Numbered from the stretch's first letter, positions 28,231 to 37,496 are shown. The stretch: 64,000 nt of DNA from Brevundimonas lenta (GCF_014196335.1 NZ_JACIDM010000001.1:868001-932000); one strand, 5' to 3'. Made by a program: numbers and translations. Notes: generated by a model not told the origin, from the sequence alone.

Positions 28231-28357
28231 AATCCTATGATCGGGATCGTCTCGCCCGGACGCAAGTCAGGCCCACGCCTGATCAGCGGTTGGCGAGCGT
28301 CGCCGCAACGCCTATCTGGACCGGGCGTTTGAACCCAATCCTCCACCGGAGCCTGCC

Positions 28358-28843
28358 ATGACCGTCCAGATCGGCGACCGCATCCCCTCGGCCACCCTGA
28401 CCCGCGCCACCGACGATGGTCCCAAGCCGGTGTCCACCGACGACATCTTCGCGGGCAAGACCGTGGCCCTGTTCGCCGTTCCGGGCGCCTTCACCCCGAC
28501 CTGCTCGGTTCGCCACCTGCCGGGCTTCAAGGACCACCGCGCCGACCTGGCCGCCAAGGGCGTCGACACCGTCGCCTGCGTCTCGGTCAACGACGCCTTC
28601 GTCATGGGCGCGTGGGCGGACAGCCAGGGCATCGGCAAGGACGACATCGTCATGCTGGGCGACGGCAACGGCGACTTCACCCGCCAGCTCGGCCTGACGC
28701 TGGACGCCAAGGGCTTCGGCATGGGCGAGCGCTCGCAGCGCTATTCGATGATCGTCACCGACGGCGTCGTCACCCAGCTGAACATCGAGCAGCCCGGTGA
28801 GTTCAAGGTCTCCTCCGCCGAGCATCTGCTGGCGCAGCTCTAG
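28358..28843 (+). CDS. Peroxiredoxin, Prx5 type
   Basis: This 161-residue thiol peroxidase reduces hydrogen peroxide and organic hydroperoxides using the peroxidatic Cys49 in VPGAFTPTCSVRHLPGF. The family triad region SVNDAFVMGAW is present. A second Cys (VACVSV) exists, but not at a classic resolving position, so a 1-Cys or glutathione/thioredoxin-dependent cycle is likely. ATG 28358 follows CCGGAG. Single gene, transcribed between divergent yqgE and vsr. Confidence 0.95.
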   Translation: MTVQIGDRIPSATLTRATDDGPKPVSTDDIFAGKTVALFAVPGAFTPTCSVRHLPGFKDHRADLAAKGVDTVACVSVNDAFVMGAWADSQGIGKDDIVMLGDGNGDFTRQLGLTLDAKGFGMGERSQRYSMIVTDGVVTQLNIEQPGEFKVSSAEHLLAQL

Positions 28844-28896
28844 GCGTTGGCCGCGAGGCCCTATCGCCTCCTGGCTACTTGAGGGCCTCGCGACCG

Positions 28897-29349
28897 ATGG
28901 CTGTTTCGAGCGACGTCTTCTCCCCGGAACAGCGCAGCGCGGTCATGAGCCGCGTGAAGGGCCGCGACACCAAACCTGAACTGGCCGCGCGCCGAATCCT
29001 GCGCGCGGCCGGTATTGGCTACCGGCTGGGCGGCTCCGGTCTGCCCGGTCGACCTGATGTCGTGATGAAGGGCCGTCGCGCCGTCGTCTTCGTGCACGGC
29101 TGCTTCTGGCACGGACACGACTGCCCCCGCGGCGCGCGTCAGCCGAAAGCCAACGCCGCCTACTGGACCGCCAAGATCGATCGCAACCGGGCGCGCGACG
29201 CGGCTTCGGCGGACGCTCTCGCGTCCGCGGGCTGGCGGGTGATCACCGTCTGGGAGTGCGCGATGAAGGCGGCGGACTTCCCCGACCGCCTGATCGACGC
29301 GGTGCGCGGTCAGGCCGCGGCGGTCTCGATTTCCTCGACCCCGTCCTGA
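28897..29349 (+). CDS. vsr: Very short patch repair endonuclease Vsr
   Basis: This 150-residue protein has SRVKGRDTKPELAARRILRA, catalytic Asp54 in GRPDVVMKGR, and the metal-binding HGCFWHGHDCPRG (67-76). Vsr nicks next to T in T:G mismatches produced by 5-methylcytosine deamination. It usually sits beside a C5-cytosine methyltransferase, but none is found in the window. ATG 28897 is preceded by GAGGG; a TTG at 28879 could add six residues. Its 3' end overlaps the hybrid kinase by 40 bases, convergent. Confidence 0.93.
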   Translation: MAVSSDVFSPEQRSAVMSRVKGRDTKPELAARRILRAAGIGYRLGGSGLPGRPDVVMKGRRAVVFVHGCFWHGHDCPRGARQPKANAAYWTAKIDRNRARDAASADALASAGWRVITVWECAMKAADFPDRLIDAVRGQAAAVSISSTPS

Positions 29350-31256
29350 GCCATGGTCATCACGTGGGTGATGGCCCCCAGCAGCATCGGCGGAGTGATC
29401 GGCTTGGGCACGAAATAGGTCATGCCTGCCGCGGTGCAGGCCGCGATGTCTTCCGGCGAGGTGTCGGCGGTCACGGCGATGACCGGCACATGCATGTTCG
29501 GGCCGCCCCCGGCGCGGATGCGGCGGGTCGTCTCGCGACCGTCCAGCTCGGGCATCCGCACGTCCATGAAGATGAGGTCGAAGTCGGCCGTCTCGCAGAT
29601 CTTGAGCGCCGCCATGCCGTCGGCGGCCGTGGCGATGTCGCAGCCCAGCGGCTGCAGGATCAGCTGAATGGCGCGACGGTTGATGTCGTGGTCGTCGACC
29701 ACCAGCACACGCATCGGACGGCCTTCGTCCTCGTCTGGAGCCTCTTCCACCTCGGTGGCGACAGGCGTCGGGGCAGGCGCGGGGGCGGGCGTGGCGGCGA
29801 CAGCGGCCTCGAGCGCCTGGGGCGTCGGCAGCGGGGCGGCGCCGGCCGGCCGGGCGGCCAGCACGCGGGCCACCGCGTCGCGGCTTTCCTGATCCAGACC
29901 GGGCGTCGTCGCCTCGACCATCTCGCCCGGCTGCAGACGCAGGGCCAGGGTGAAGCGGGCGCCTTCGCCGGGGCGGCTGCGCGCGGTCAGGCGACCGCCC
30001 ATCAGCTCGGCCAGCTGGCGACTGATCGACAGGCCCAGGCCGGTGCCGCCGTGGCGGGCGCTGACGCCGTCCGCGGTCTGGTCGAAGGGGGTGAACAGGC
30101 GCGCGACCTGGGCGGCCGTCATGCCCGGACCGGTGTCCGAAACCTCGATCAGCAGCGCATGGCCGCCGGGCTCTTCCATCCAGCCGTTCAGGCGCAGGGT
30201 GATCGAACCCCGCGGCGTGAACTTCATGGCGTTGGACAGCAGGTTGTTCAGCACCTGACGCAGGCGCATCGGGTCGCCGCAGACCGAGGCGGGCATGGTC
30301 GCCGCACCCTCGACGCGGAACTTCAGTCCCTTGGCGCGGGCCGGGCCGCGCCACAGGCGCACCGTCTGGTTCAGCAGCTCGCGCAGGTCGAAATCGACCG
30401 TATCGACCGTCATGTGACCGGCTTCGAGCTTGGCGTGGTCGAGCAGGTCGTCCAGCAGCGCCTTCATCATGAAGCCGGCGTCGCTGATAAGTCGGGCCTG
30501 GGCGCGGGCCGCGCCGTCGCCGGCGCCGCGTTCCAGCTCGGCCGCGCCGGTCAGGATGGCGCTGATCGGGGTGCGCAGGTCGTGGCCGACGGTGGCCAGG
30601 AAGGCGCTGCGGCCTTCCATGATGCGTTCAGCGTCAATGCGCTTCTGCTCGGCCTCGACGCGGGCGGCGCTTTCGGCCGTGCGCGCGTCATTCATGCGCT
30701 GCCACGTCGACAGGCAGTAGGTGATGAAGACGCCGACGGCGATCGCCGCGGCCGTCACGAAGCCGGTCGAGGCTCCGAACATCGCCATGAAGAAGGGGAT
30801 CGAGGTCAGATAGAGGAACTGCGGCGCGACCGTCAGCACCAGCACGGACATCGACCGCGGGGCGTTGATCATCGAATAGATGGCGCCGGCCGACAGCAGC
30901 ATGGCCGCGCAGATGCCGCCCATCGGACCGCCGACCAGCCACAGCGGGACCGACAGGCTGCCGAAATAGCTCGCGTTCAGGACCAGCAGGAAATTGCCCG
31001 CGGCCGCGCGGAATCCCGTCAGACGCGTCGTCTTGCCGCTGACGACCGGGGCGAAGGTCCAAAGGTCCAGAGCCTGGACGATGAAATAGCCCAGCACCCA
31101 GGCGACGCTGAGGTCCCAGCCGATCAGGGGGCTGAACACCAGGGCGCTGGCCGCGCCCATGCCCAACCGCTGCAGCAACGCCTTGCGTCGCTGGCGGATA
31201 GCGCCGGCCCATGCTTCAGGCGCGGCGTCTGGCATGTGGTCTTTGGCGGCCGCCAT
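29310..31256 (-). CDS. Hybrid sensor histidine kinase with C-terminal receiver
   Basis: The 648-residue protein has about six N-terminal transmembrane helices (residues 35-185) without a large periplasmic domain. A dimerisation helix carries the phospho-acceptor His225 in VGHDLRTP. The ATP domain has NLLSNAMKFTPRG (N box) and SDTGPGM, HGGTGLGLSIS. An Ala/Pro linker leads to a receiver with Asp565 in LIFMDVRMPELDG. The membrane domain probably senses an intramembrane or membrane-state cue. No partner response regulator or phosphotransferase gene is adjacent. Confidence 0.93.
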   Translation of the reverse strand: MAAAKDHMPDAAPEAWAGAIRQRRKALLQRLGMGAASALVFSPLIGWDLSVAWVLGYFIVQALDLWTFAPVVSGKTTRLTGFRAAAGNFLLVLNASYFGSLSVPLWLVGGPMGGICAAMLLSAGAIYSMINAPRSMSVLVLTVAPQFLYLTSIPFFMAMFGASTGFVTAAAIAVGVFITYCLSTWQRMNDARTAESAARVEAEQKRIDAERIMEGRSAFLATVGHDLRTPISAILTGAAELERGAGDGAARAQARLISDAGFMMKALLDDLLDHAKLEAGHMTVDTVDFDLRELLNQTVRLWRGPARAKGLKFRVEGAATMPASVCGDPMRLRQVLNNLLSNAMKFTPRGSITLRLNGWMEEPGGHALLIEVSDTGPGMTAAQVARLFTPFDQTADGVSARHGGTGLGLSISRQLAELMGGRLTARSRPGEGARFTLALRLQPGEMVEATTPGLDQESRDAVARVLAARPAGAAPLPTPQALEAAVAATPAPAPAPTPVATEVEEAPDEDEGRPMRVLVVDDHDINRRAIQLILQPLGCDIATAADGMAALKICETADFDLIFMDVRMPELDGRETTRRIRAGGGPNMHVPVIAVTADTSPEDIAACTAAGMTYFVPKPITPPMLLGAITHVMTMAQDGVEEIETAAA

Positions 31257-31322
31257 GCGTCTCCCCGGGGCTGGGCGTTTTCGCCCTTCGGGACACTATG
31301 GCGTGCTTGCCCTAACGCTCCG

Positions 31323-32360
31323 TCAACGGCCGGTTGAAGCCGCTTCCGCCACGGTGGAGAAGCCCTCGGCGTGCAGTCGGGCGGCCAGATCGCGCTTGAT
31401 GCGGCCGATCAGGCCGGGGCCTTCGTAGATCAGCGAGGAGTACAACTGGACGGCGCAGGCGCCGGCGCGAATGCGGGCCCAGGCCTCGGCGCCGGAATCG
31501 ATCCCGCCCACGGCGACCAGGGGCAGGCGACCCTGCGAAGCCTCGGCCGCTGCCTGTAGCGCCGCGGTCGCGCGGGCTTTCAGAGGCGCGCCCGACAGGC
31601 CGCCGGCTTCGCCCTTGGCCGAGGCGCGCAGGCTGTCCGGCCGATCGAGGGTGGTGTTGGACACGATCAGGGCGTCGAGGCCGTGATCCAGGCTGGCCTC
31701 GACGATCATGGCGATCTCGTCCGACGTCAGGTCCGGAGCGATCTTCAGGAATACGGGCGTCGGGTCGGCCCCGCGCGCCTCGGCCAGACGGCCCAGAAGA
31801 TCGTCCAGCGCGGCGCGGCCCTGCAGCGCCCGCAGGCCGGGCGTGTTCGGCGACGAGACGTTGACCGTCACATAGTCGGCCAGCCCCTTCAGGCGCAGCA
31901 GGCCGGCGACATAGTCCGCCGCCTTGTCCTCGGTGTCCTTGTTGGCCCCCAGGTTGGCGCCGATGGCGACCGAGGTGGGCCGCAGCGTCAGCCGCTCCGC
32001 GAAGGCCTCAAGCCCGGCGTTGTTGAAGCCCATGCGGTTGATCACCGCCCGGTCCTCGGTCAGGCGGAACAGACGCGGCTTCGGATTGCCCGGCTGCGCC
32101 ACCGGCGTGACCGAGCCGCATTCCACGAAGCCGAAGCCCAGGCGCGCCAGCCCGTGCAGGGCCTCGCCGTTCTTGTCCAGGCCGGCGGCCAGGCCGACCG
32201 GATTGGGCAGCTCCAGCGCGCCGATGCGGGTGCGCAGCACCGGATCGTCGGCGGCCGGGGCGGGCAGGGGGACCATCTGCAGCGCGCGGATCGCCAAGCC
32301 GTGGGCGGTCTCGGGGTCGATGTTGCGCAGCAGGCTCGCGCCGATATCGGTCAGCCCCAT
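31323..32360 (-). CDS. pyrD: Dihydroorotate dehydrogenase (quinone), class 2
   Basis: The 345-residue enzyme oxidises dihydroorotate to orotate in pyrimidine synthesis and passes electrons to quinone. The class 2 N-terminal helix (LLRNIDPETAHGLAIRALQM) associates with the membrane. Motifs are NPVGLAAGLDKNGEA, INRMGFNNAG, NVSSPNTPGLRALQG (catalytic Ser) and ALIVSNTT for FMN/substrate. ATG 32360 overlaps the DUF952 stop by ten bases, placing pyrD last in a four-gene operon. Confidence 0.97.
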   Translation of the reverse strand: MGLTDIGASLLRNIDPETAHGLAIRALQMVPLPAPAADDPVLRTRIGALELPNPVGLAAGLDKNGEALHGLARLGFGFVECGSVTPVAQPGNPKPRLFRLTEDRAVINRMGFNNAGLEAFAERLTLRPTSVAIGANLGANKDTEDKAADYVAGLLRLKGLADYVTVNVSSPNTPGLRALQGRAALDDLLGRLAEARGADPTPVFLKIAPDLTSDEIAMIVEASLDHGLDALIVSNTTLDRPDSLRASAKGEAGGLSGAPLKARATAALQAAAEASQGRLPLVAVGGIDSGAEAWARIRAGACAVQLYSSLIYEGPGLIGRIKRDLAARLHAEGFSTVAEAASTGR

Positions 32361-32707
32361 CCGACGGCTCCATCCTCGAAACGCATCACCCCGTCCGCAT
32401 CCACCGACAGCCCGCGCTCCTCGACGGCGGCGCTGACGGGCAGGGGGGCGAACAGGTGCGGGAACAGGTCGCCGCCGCGCGACGCCTCCCATTTCAACGC
32501 CTCGCCCAGCCCGGAAAGATCGACGCTGACCAGCACCAGGTCGCTCCGCCCGGCGTAGTGGCGCCGCGCCGTCTCGGCCAGTTGCCCGTCCGCCGACATG
32601 TGGATGTAGCCGTCCGCCAGATCGACGGCCGATCCGGCATAGGCGCCCGCGGCCTTCGCCGCGTCCCATTCGACCCGGTCGACCAGTTTGTAGGCGATGT
32701 CGCTCAT
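32351..32707 (-). CDS. DUF952 domain-containing protein
   Basis: The 118-residue soluble protein has AYKLVDRVEWDAAKAAGAYA and DGYIHMSADGQLAETARRHY followed by LVLVSVDLSGLGEALKWE. These match the DUF952 fold, related to ADP-ribosyl-binding or glutathione-transferase-associated domains; function is unknown. It is translationally coupled to the SixA-like gene (ATGA, 32704-32707) and overlaps pyrD. Confidence 0.92.
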   Translation of the reverse strand: MSDIAYKLVDRVEWDAAKAAGAYAGSAVDLADGYIHMSADGQLAETARRHYAGRSDLVLVSVDLSGLGEALKWEASRGGDLFPHLFAPLPVSAAVEERGLSVDADGVMRFEDGAVGWG

Positions 32708-33207
32708 GCGCCGGCCACGTCGCGCGGCTGCAGGAAGCCTTCGAAGGTGCAGCGCCCGGCGACATCCACCTGGAACAGCGCCGCGGCGCCGGGCGGGAAG
32801 CCGCCGCTCATCCGGTCCAGCACCGACGGCGAGGCCGCGCTCTCGATCAGATATTCCACCGCCAGCAGATGGACCCCCGGATTGTGGGCGACGACCAGCA
32901 GGGAGCCCGCCTCGTCCTCGGCGGCCTGGATATGGCGGCGCAGGGTGTCGGCCGAGCCGTTGTAGAGGGGCTCGTCCTCGCGCACCTGCACGTCGCCGAG
33001 GGCGTCGTGGACCAGTTCCCAGGTCTGGCGCGTGCGGTTGGCGGGCGACACCAGCGCCAGGTCGGGGCGGACCCCGCGCGCGGCGAGCGCACGGCCCATC
33101 AGGGCGGCGTCGGCCCGGCCCCGCGCCGAAAGATTGCGGTCACGGTCACGGCCGGAGCCGCTCGCCCGTTCCGCCTCGGCGTGGCGCATCAGGATCAGTC
33201 GCTGCAT
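32704..33207 (-). CDS. SixA-like histidine phosphatase
   Basis: This 167-residue member of the RHG superfamily has the catalytic MRHAEAE motif (Arg8, His9), SPANRTRQTWELV with the second Arg, and LLVVAHNPGVH with the second catalytic His. Short size and lack of extra insertions fit SixA, which dephosphorylates phosphohistidine in phosphotransfer proteins. It could act on a phosphorelay such as the hybrid kinase 1.5 kb away, an inference from proximity only. Coupled to DUF952 and pyrD. Confidence 0.9.
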   Translation of the reverse strand: MQRLILMRHAEAERASGSGRDRDRNLSARGRADAALMGRALAARGVRPDLALVSPANRTRQTWELVHDALGDVQVREDEPLYNGSADTLRRHIQAAEDEAGSLLVVAHNPGVHLLAVEYLIESAASPSVLDRMSGGFPPGAAALFQVDVAGRCTFEGFLQPRDVAGA

Positions 33208-33216
33208 GCGCGCCCT

Positions 33217-33978
33217 TTAGGGGTGTTTTGCGGGTCCCGCCAGACCGCGTCGGCTGCTTCTGGATGCGGGCTGGGGCTGCAGCGCGGGCGCCAGCGCCGG
33301 GGCGGTGGCCGCCGCCGTTCCGGGATGCAGCCGCGCATAGGCCTGACGCGTCGCCTCCAGCAGGATGACGCCCGCCGCGCCCGGCGCGATACGCTTGCCG
33401 ACCTGCTCCAGACCATCCGCCAGCGGCAGCAGCGGCGTCCACGGCGGCACGTACAGGGTCTGGGTCCAGGCGGTCGGCTCAAGGCCCGCCTCGCGCACCA
33501 GCCGCTCCAGCTGGCGGCGGGTGAACGGGCGGCCATGCCCGAACGGCGTCGCCTCGGACCGGGACCACAGGCCGCCGCGCGCGGCCGCGATCAGGATGAT
33601 CCGTCCCGCCGGCGCCAGCGCCCGCACGGCCTCCAGCATCAGCGCCTGGGCGTCGTCCGCCTCTTCCAGGGCGTGCACCAGCAGGATGCGGTCGAATGAG
33701 CCCGCGGCGAACGGCAGGCGGCGGTCGTCGACCAGCACCGTGCGGTTGCGGCCGACCGGCGGCCACATCTCGACGCCCTGACCGCCCGGCATGGCGGCGA
33801 CCACCCGTCGCGCGCCGACGAAGGTGTCCAGCCACGGCGTGGCGTAGCCCAGTCCCAGCACGTCGCAGTCGGAGGCTTCGCCCCAGGCGTCCTCCAGCCG
33901 TCGCGCCAGCAGACGACGCGCCAGCGCCCCGGCCGGTTCGCCGTAGAAGATCCTCAGTTCCTCGATGCTGCGCCGCAT
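33217..33978 (-). CDS. Class I SAM-dependent methyltransferase
   Basis: This 253-residue protein has the Rossmann-like core CDVLGLGYATPWLDTF, an acidic-loop counterpart at VVAAMPGGQ, and FAAGSFDRILLVHALEEADD followed by LAPAGRIILIAA. These are methyltransferase motifs I, IV and V. The Ala/Pro/Gln-rich C-terminal tail is not conserved-looking. ATG 33978 is preferred; a GTG at 34014 would add 12 residues. Upstream of the SixA gene by nine bases, it heads the operon. Substrate unknown. Confidence 0.85.
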   Translation of the reverse strand: MRRSIEELRIFYGEPAGALARRLLARRLEDAWGEASDCDVLGLGYATPWLDTFVGARRVVAAMPGGQGVEMWPPVGRNRTVLVDDRRLPFAAGSFDRILLVHALEEADDAQALMLEAVRALAPAGRIILIAAARGGLWSRSEATPFGHGRPFTRRQLERLVREAGLEPTAWTQTLYVPPWTPLLPLADGLEQVGKRIAPGAAGVILLEATRQAYARLHPGTAAATAPALAPALQPQPASRSSRRGLAGPAKHP

Positions 33979-34022
33979 GGGGTCAGCATAGACCCGCAAC
34001 GGGGCCGCTGCCACAATGGGGC

Positions 34023-34745
34023 ATGTCCCTGGATGTCCGCCTTTTTCCCTGCCTGTCCGACAACTACGGCATCCTCGTCCGCGACGCGGCTGCCGGGACG
34101 GTCGCGACCATCGACACCCCGGACGCCGACGCCATCCTGGCCGAGCTGGAGCGATCCGGCTGGGGTCGGCTGGACCTGATCCTGAACACCCACTGGCATC
34201 CCGACCACACCCAGGGAAATGCCCGCCTGCAGGCCGAGACCGGCTGCGAGATCGTCGGGCCGGAAGAGGTGCGCAAGGCCGCGCCGCTGGACCGCGTCGT
34301 TCGCGGCGGCGACGAGGTCATGCTGGGTGAGACCCGGCTCGAGGTCACGGACGCGCCGGGCCATACCCTCGGCCATATCGTCTACCGCTCCCCGACGGAC
34401 GCCCAGGCCTTCGTCGGCGACGTGCTGTTCGTCATGGGCTGCGGCCGCCTGTTCGAGGGCACGCCCGACCAGATGTGGTCCAGCCTTCAGAAACTGGCCG
34501 CCTGGCCGGACGAGACGGTCGTCTGGTGCGCGCATGAATACACCGCCTCGAACGCCCGCTTTGCGCTGAGCATCGATGATCGGCCGGAGATGGAAGCACG
34601 GGCCGCCGGGGTCTTCGCCATGCGCGAGCGCGGCGAGCCGACGGTGCCGACGACGATCGGGGCGGAGAAGGCCTTCAATCCGTTCCTGCGCGCCGCCGAC
34701 GCCGGCGACTTCGCCACCCGCCGCGCCGCCAAGGACAGCTTCTAG
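34023..34745 (+). CDS. gloB: Hydroxyacylglutathione hydrolase (glyoxalase II)
   Basis: The 240-residue metallo-beta-lactamase-fold enzyme hydrolyses S-lactoylglutathione to lactate and glutathione in methylglyoxal detoxification. The binuclear site THWHPDH lies at 56-62; other ligands are in APGHTLGH and FVGDVLF, with CAHEY later. ATG 34023 is 44 nt from the divergent methyltransferase. The C-terminus is PFLRAADAGDFATRRAAKD. Its stop shares CTAG (34742-34745) with the convergent DUF4908 gene. Confidence 0.93.
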   Translation: MSLDVRLFPCLSDNYGILVRDAAAGTVATIDTPDADAILAELERSGWGRLDLILNTHWHPDHTQGNARLQAETGCEIVGPEEVRKAAPLDRVVRGGDEVMLGETRLEVTDAPGHTLGHIVYRSPTDAQAFVGDVLFVMGCGRLFEGTPDQMWSSLQKLAAWPDETVVWCAHEYTASNARFALSIDDRPEMEARAAGVFAMRERGEPTVPTTIGAEKAFNPFLRAADAGDFATRRAAKDSF

Positions 34746-35554
34746 CGGCTGGCGTTTTCGGCCGGCAGGAAGGCGCGGATCACGCGGGCCGAGGACGGAC
34801 GTCCGGCCACGCCCTGCGAGGGGGCCACCACGATCCGCAGTTCGCCGCGGTTGTAGGTCACCCCGGCGGTAGCTCCCTGGGTGATGACGATGCGGCGCAG
34901 CTGGTTCAGCGAAGAACGCCCGCTCGGGGAGCGGGCGATGCGCATGACGGCGTCGGTCGACAGGATCAGCGCCTCGACCGTCAGACCTTCGGCGGCCTGG
35001 TTGGTGTCGACGTTGATCTCGATCAGCCGGCCCATGGTCTGGCTGATCATGGCGCTGCGGCGGGTCATCAGCTGGAACAGCTGGGTCGGCCCGAGGCGGG
35101 GCAGGGACAGGGTTTCGCCCGGACCAGAGAACGAGGCCGGCGAACCGCCCGGCGCGCGGGCGGTGTAGACGGTGATGCCGCCGCCCTGGGTCACCCGCAG
35201 GATCTGCTGGCCGGCGTCGTTGCGATAGATGACGTCGCCGCGCGGCGCGGCCGTCGGACGCAGCACCCAGGTCTCGTCCCGGCGATCGAAGCGCAGCAGC
35301 GGACGCTGGCCCGAGCGGTCCAGCGTGAACGCATCGCCCGAATCGGCGACGTAGCGGCCGGGCGCCGGAAGGCTGGTCGTGGGGGCCGTGCGGTTGCGCA
35401 GCGAGCGGCTCTGCTCCGCCTGCACATTGCCCCGCTCCTGGGCGGCGGCCTCGGCGAACAGCGGAGCCAACGACAGCGTGACGGCCGCGAGGGCAATCGC
35501 CATCGCAGTCGGAATCGGCGTCCGCGCCGTTCTGACCCTCGCCGTCAACTCCAT
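34742..35554 (-). CDS. DUF4908 exported protein
   Basis: This 270-residue protein has a long signal region (MAIALAAVTLSLAPLFAEAA at 18-37). The mature part has LLRFDRRDETWVLRPTAAPR, GGGITVYTARAPGGSPASF and IEINVDTNQAAEGLTVEALI, resembling DUF4908 proteins that appear restricted mostly to Caulobacterales. Function is unknown. ATG 35554 is the first start; an internal ATG at residue 18 could be the real one, since no good ribosome site precedes either. It follows phbB by 48 nt. Confidence 0.75.
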   Translation of the reverse strand: MELTARVRTARTPIPTAMAIALAAVTLSLAPLFAEAAAQERGNVQAEQSRSLRNRTAPTTSLPAPGRYVADSGDAFTLDRSGQRPLLRFDRRDETWVLRPTAAPRGDVIYRNDAGQQILRVTQGGGITVYTARAPGGSPASFSGPGETLSLPRLGPTQLFQLMTRRSAMISQTMGRLIEINVDTNQAAEGLTVEALILSTDAVMRIARSPSGRSSLNQLRRIVITQGATAGVTYNRGELRIVVAPSQGVAGRPSSARVIRAFLPAENASR

Positions 35555-35602
35555 GGCGGCCTAGGTGGAATCGTCACACGGCGGATTTTGGGCGGGGCCC
35601 CG

Positions 35603-36328
35603 TCAACCGACCAGATACTGACCGCCGTTCAGCGACAGGGTACAGCCTGTGACATATCCGGCACGCTCGCCGGCCAGCCAGGACACCATGTCGGCGATTT
35701 CCTCGCCTTTTCCGAGCCTTCCGACCGGGATCTGGGAGATGATTCCGGCCAGAACCTTCTCGTCCATCGCCCCCACCATTTCGGTGTCGATGTAGCCCGG
35801 CGCGATGCAGTTCACGGTGACGCCCTTGCGCGCGTTTTCCAGCGCCAGCGCCTTGGTGAAGCCGATCATACCGGCCTTTGCGGCCGAATAGTTGGTTTGA
35901 CCGATCTGGCCCTTCTGGCCGTTGATCGAGCTGATGTTGACGATCCGGCCGAAGCTGCGGTCGCGCATGCCGTTGATGACCTGGCGCGTCATATTGAACA
36001 CGCTGTCCATGTTCACCCGGATCACGTCGGACCACTGATCCGAGCTCATCTTGTGGAAGAAGCCGTCGCGGGTGATGCCGGCGTTGTTCACCAGCACGTC
36101 GATCGGACCGAACTGCGCCTCCACCTCGGCCACGGCGCGGGCGCAGTCGTCGAACGAGCCGACATTGCCCTTCACCACCATCACGCCCAGCTCGGCCGCG
36201 GTCGCCTCGGCCGCCTCGGTGTTGCCCGAGTAGCCGGCGGCGACGGCCATGCCGTCTTCCTTCAGCCGCTGAACGATAGCCTTGCCGATACCGCGGGTTC
36301 CGCCGGTCACGAATGCGACGCGAGCCAT
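35603..36328 (-). CDS. phbB: Acetoacetyl-CoA reductase
   Basis: This 241-residue short-chain dehydrogenase reduces acetoacetyl-CoA with NADPH in polyhydroxybutyrate synthesis. The cofactor loop TGGTRGIG (8-15), NNAG, Ser133/134 and YSAAK (Tyr147, Lys151) are intact. The ITRDGFFHKMSSDQW region is typical of PhbB rather than FabG. ATG 36328 follows AAGGAAGCG. No thiolase or synthase gene is adjacent. A leader of about 100 nt separates it from the alcohol dehydrogenase. Confidence 0.94.
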   Translation of the reverse strand: MARVAFVTGGTRGIGKAIVQRLKEDGMAVAAGYSGNTEAAEATAAELGVMVVKGNVGSFDDCARAVAEVEAQFGPIDVLVNNAGITRDGFFHKMSSDQWSDVIRVNMDSVFNMTRQVINGMRDRSFGRIVNISSINGQKGQIGQTNYSAAKAGMIGFTKALALENARKGVTVNCIAPGYIDTEMVGAMDEKVLAGIISQIPVGRLGKGEEIADMVSWLAGERAGYVTGCTLSLNGGQYLVG

Positions 36329-36425
36329 GAGCGCTTCCTTGTCCCAGGTGCTGCGGCCTCTGGGGGCGGGCCGCATGCCTTACGGATACGCTTTAGCTCG
36401 CGCGCCGTTGCGCGGAAAGACGGCG

Positions 36426-37496
36426 TTACGCAGCTTTATCGAACCGGCCCATGTCGATGACGAAGCGGTAGCGGACGTCGGACTTCTCCATCCGCTGGTA
36501 GGCCTCGTTGATCTGGTCGGGGGCGATGACCTCGATCTCGCAGGCGACGCCGTGCTCGGCGCAGAAGTCCAGCATCTCCTGGGTCTCGCGGATGCCGCCG
36601 ATCAGGCTGCCCGCCACGCGGCGCCGGCGCCACAGCAGCGGCACCGCGAACACCGGCATGCCCTCGGTCGACAGGCCCAGCATCACCATCGTGCCGTCGC
36701 GGGCCAGCAGGTTGATGTGGCTGGAGATCTCATGCGTGGCCGAGACGGTGTTGATGATCAGATTGAACTTCTCGGCCGCCGCCTGCATGGCCGCCTTGTC
36801 CGAGTTGATCAGGAAATGCTTCGCGCCCATGCGTTCGGCGTCGGCCTTCTTGCGGTCCGAGGTCGACAGGACGGTGACTTCCGCCCCCATCGCCGCGGCC
36901 AGCTTGACCGCCATATGACCCAGGCCGCCGAGGCCGATCACCGCCACCTTCGAGCCGGGACCGACGCCCCAGGTCTTCAGCGGGCTGTAGGTGGTGATGC
37001 CGGCGCACAGCAGGGGCGCAGCGGCGTCCAGCGGAATGCTGTCGGGGATCGACAGGACATAGTTCTGATCGACCGTGATGCGGTCGGAATAGCCGCCCTG
37101 GGTGATGGCCTGGCCGACCTCCTTGCCCTTCGGATCGGGCGAGCCATAGGTCTGGGTCATGCCGGGGACGCAGTACTGCTCCAGCCCCTCGCGGCAGGCC
37201 TCGCAGGTGCGACAGCTATCGACCATGCAGCCGACGCCGACCCGGTCGCCTTCCTTGAAGCGGCTGACGTTGGCGCCCACGGCCGTGACCACGCCGGCGA
37301 TCTCGTGGCCGACCACGATGGGATAGCGGCTGTTGCCCAGATCGTTCTTCGCCACGTGCAGGTCCGAGTGGCAGACGCCGCAGTATTTGATCTCGATCGC
37401 CACATCGTCGGGGCCGGGATCGCGTCGATCGAAGCTATACGGGCTCAGCGGCGCGTCGGCGGCGGTGGCGGCGAAGGCGCGTGTGGCGATGGGCAT
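36426..37496 (-). CDS. Zinc-dependent NAD(P) alcohol dehydrogenase
   Basis: The 356-residue medium-chain dehydrogenase has catalytic zinc ligands Cys39 and His64-Glu65 (GHEIAG) and structural zinc cysteines 95, 98, 101 and 109. The Rossmann motif GLGGLGHMAVK precedes STSDRKKADAERMGA. It fits the YahK/cinnamyl alcohol dehydrogenase-like group that reduces aldehydes with NADPH. ATG 37496 follows GAGGAGCC at proper spacing; the upstream in-frame ATG at 37523 lacks one. Confidence 0.94.
   Translation of the reverse strand: MPIATRAFAATAADAPLSPYSFDRRDPGPDDVAIEIKYCGVCHSDLHVAKNDLGNSRYPIVVGHEIAGVVTAVGANVSRFKEGDRVGVGCMVDSCRTCEACREGLEQYCVPGMTQTYGSPDPKGKEVGQAITQGGYSDRITVDQNYVLSIPDSIPLDAAAPLLCAGITTYSPLKTWGVGPGSKVAVIGLGGLGHMAVKLAAAMGAEVTVLSTSDRKKADAERMGAKHFLINSDKAAMQAAAEKFNLIINTVSATHEISSHINLLARDGTMVMLGLSTEGMPVFAVPLLWRRRRVAGSLIGGIRETQEMLDFCAEHGVACEIEVIAPDQINEAYQRMEKSDVRYRFVIDMGRFDKAA

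Noticed and set aside
28897-29349. Vsr as part of a restriction-modification or defence island
   Set aside because: No methylase, restriction enzyme or mobile-element gene lies nearby; neighbours are housekeeping genes.
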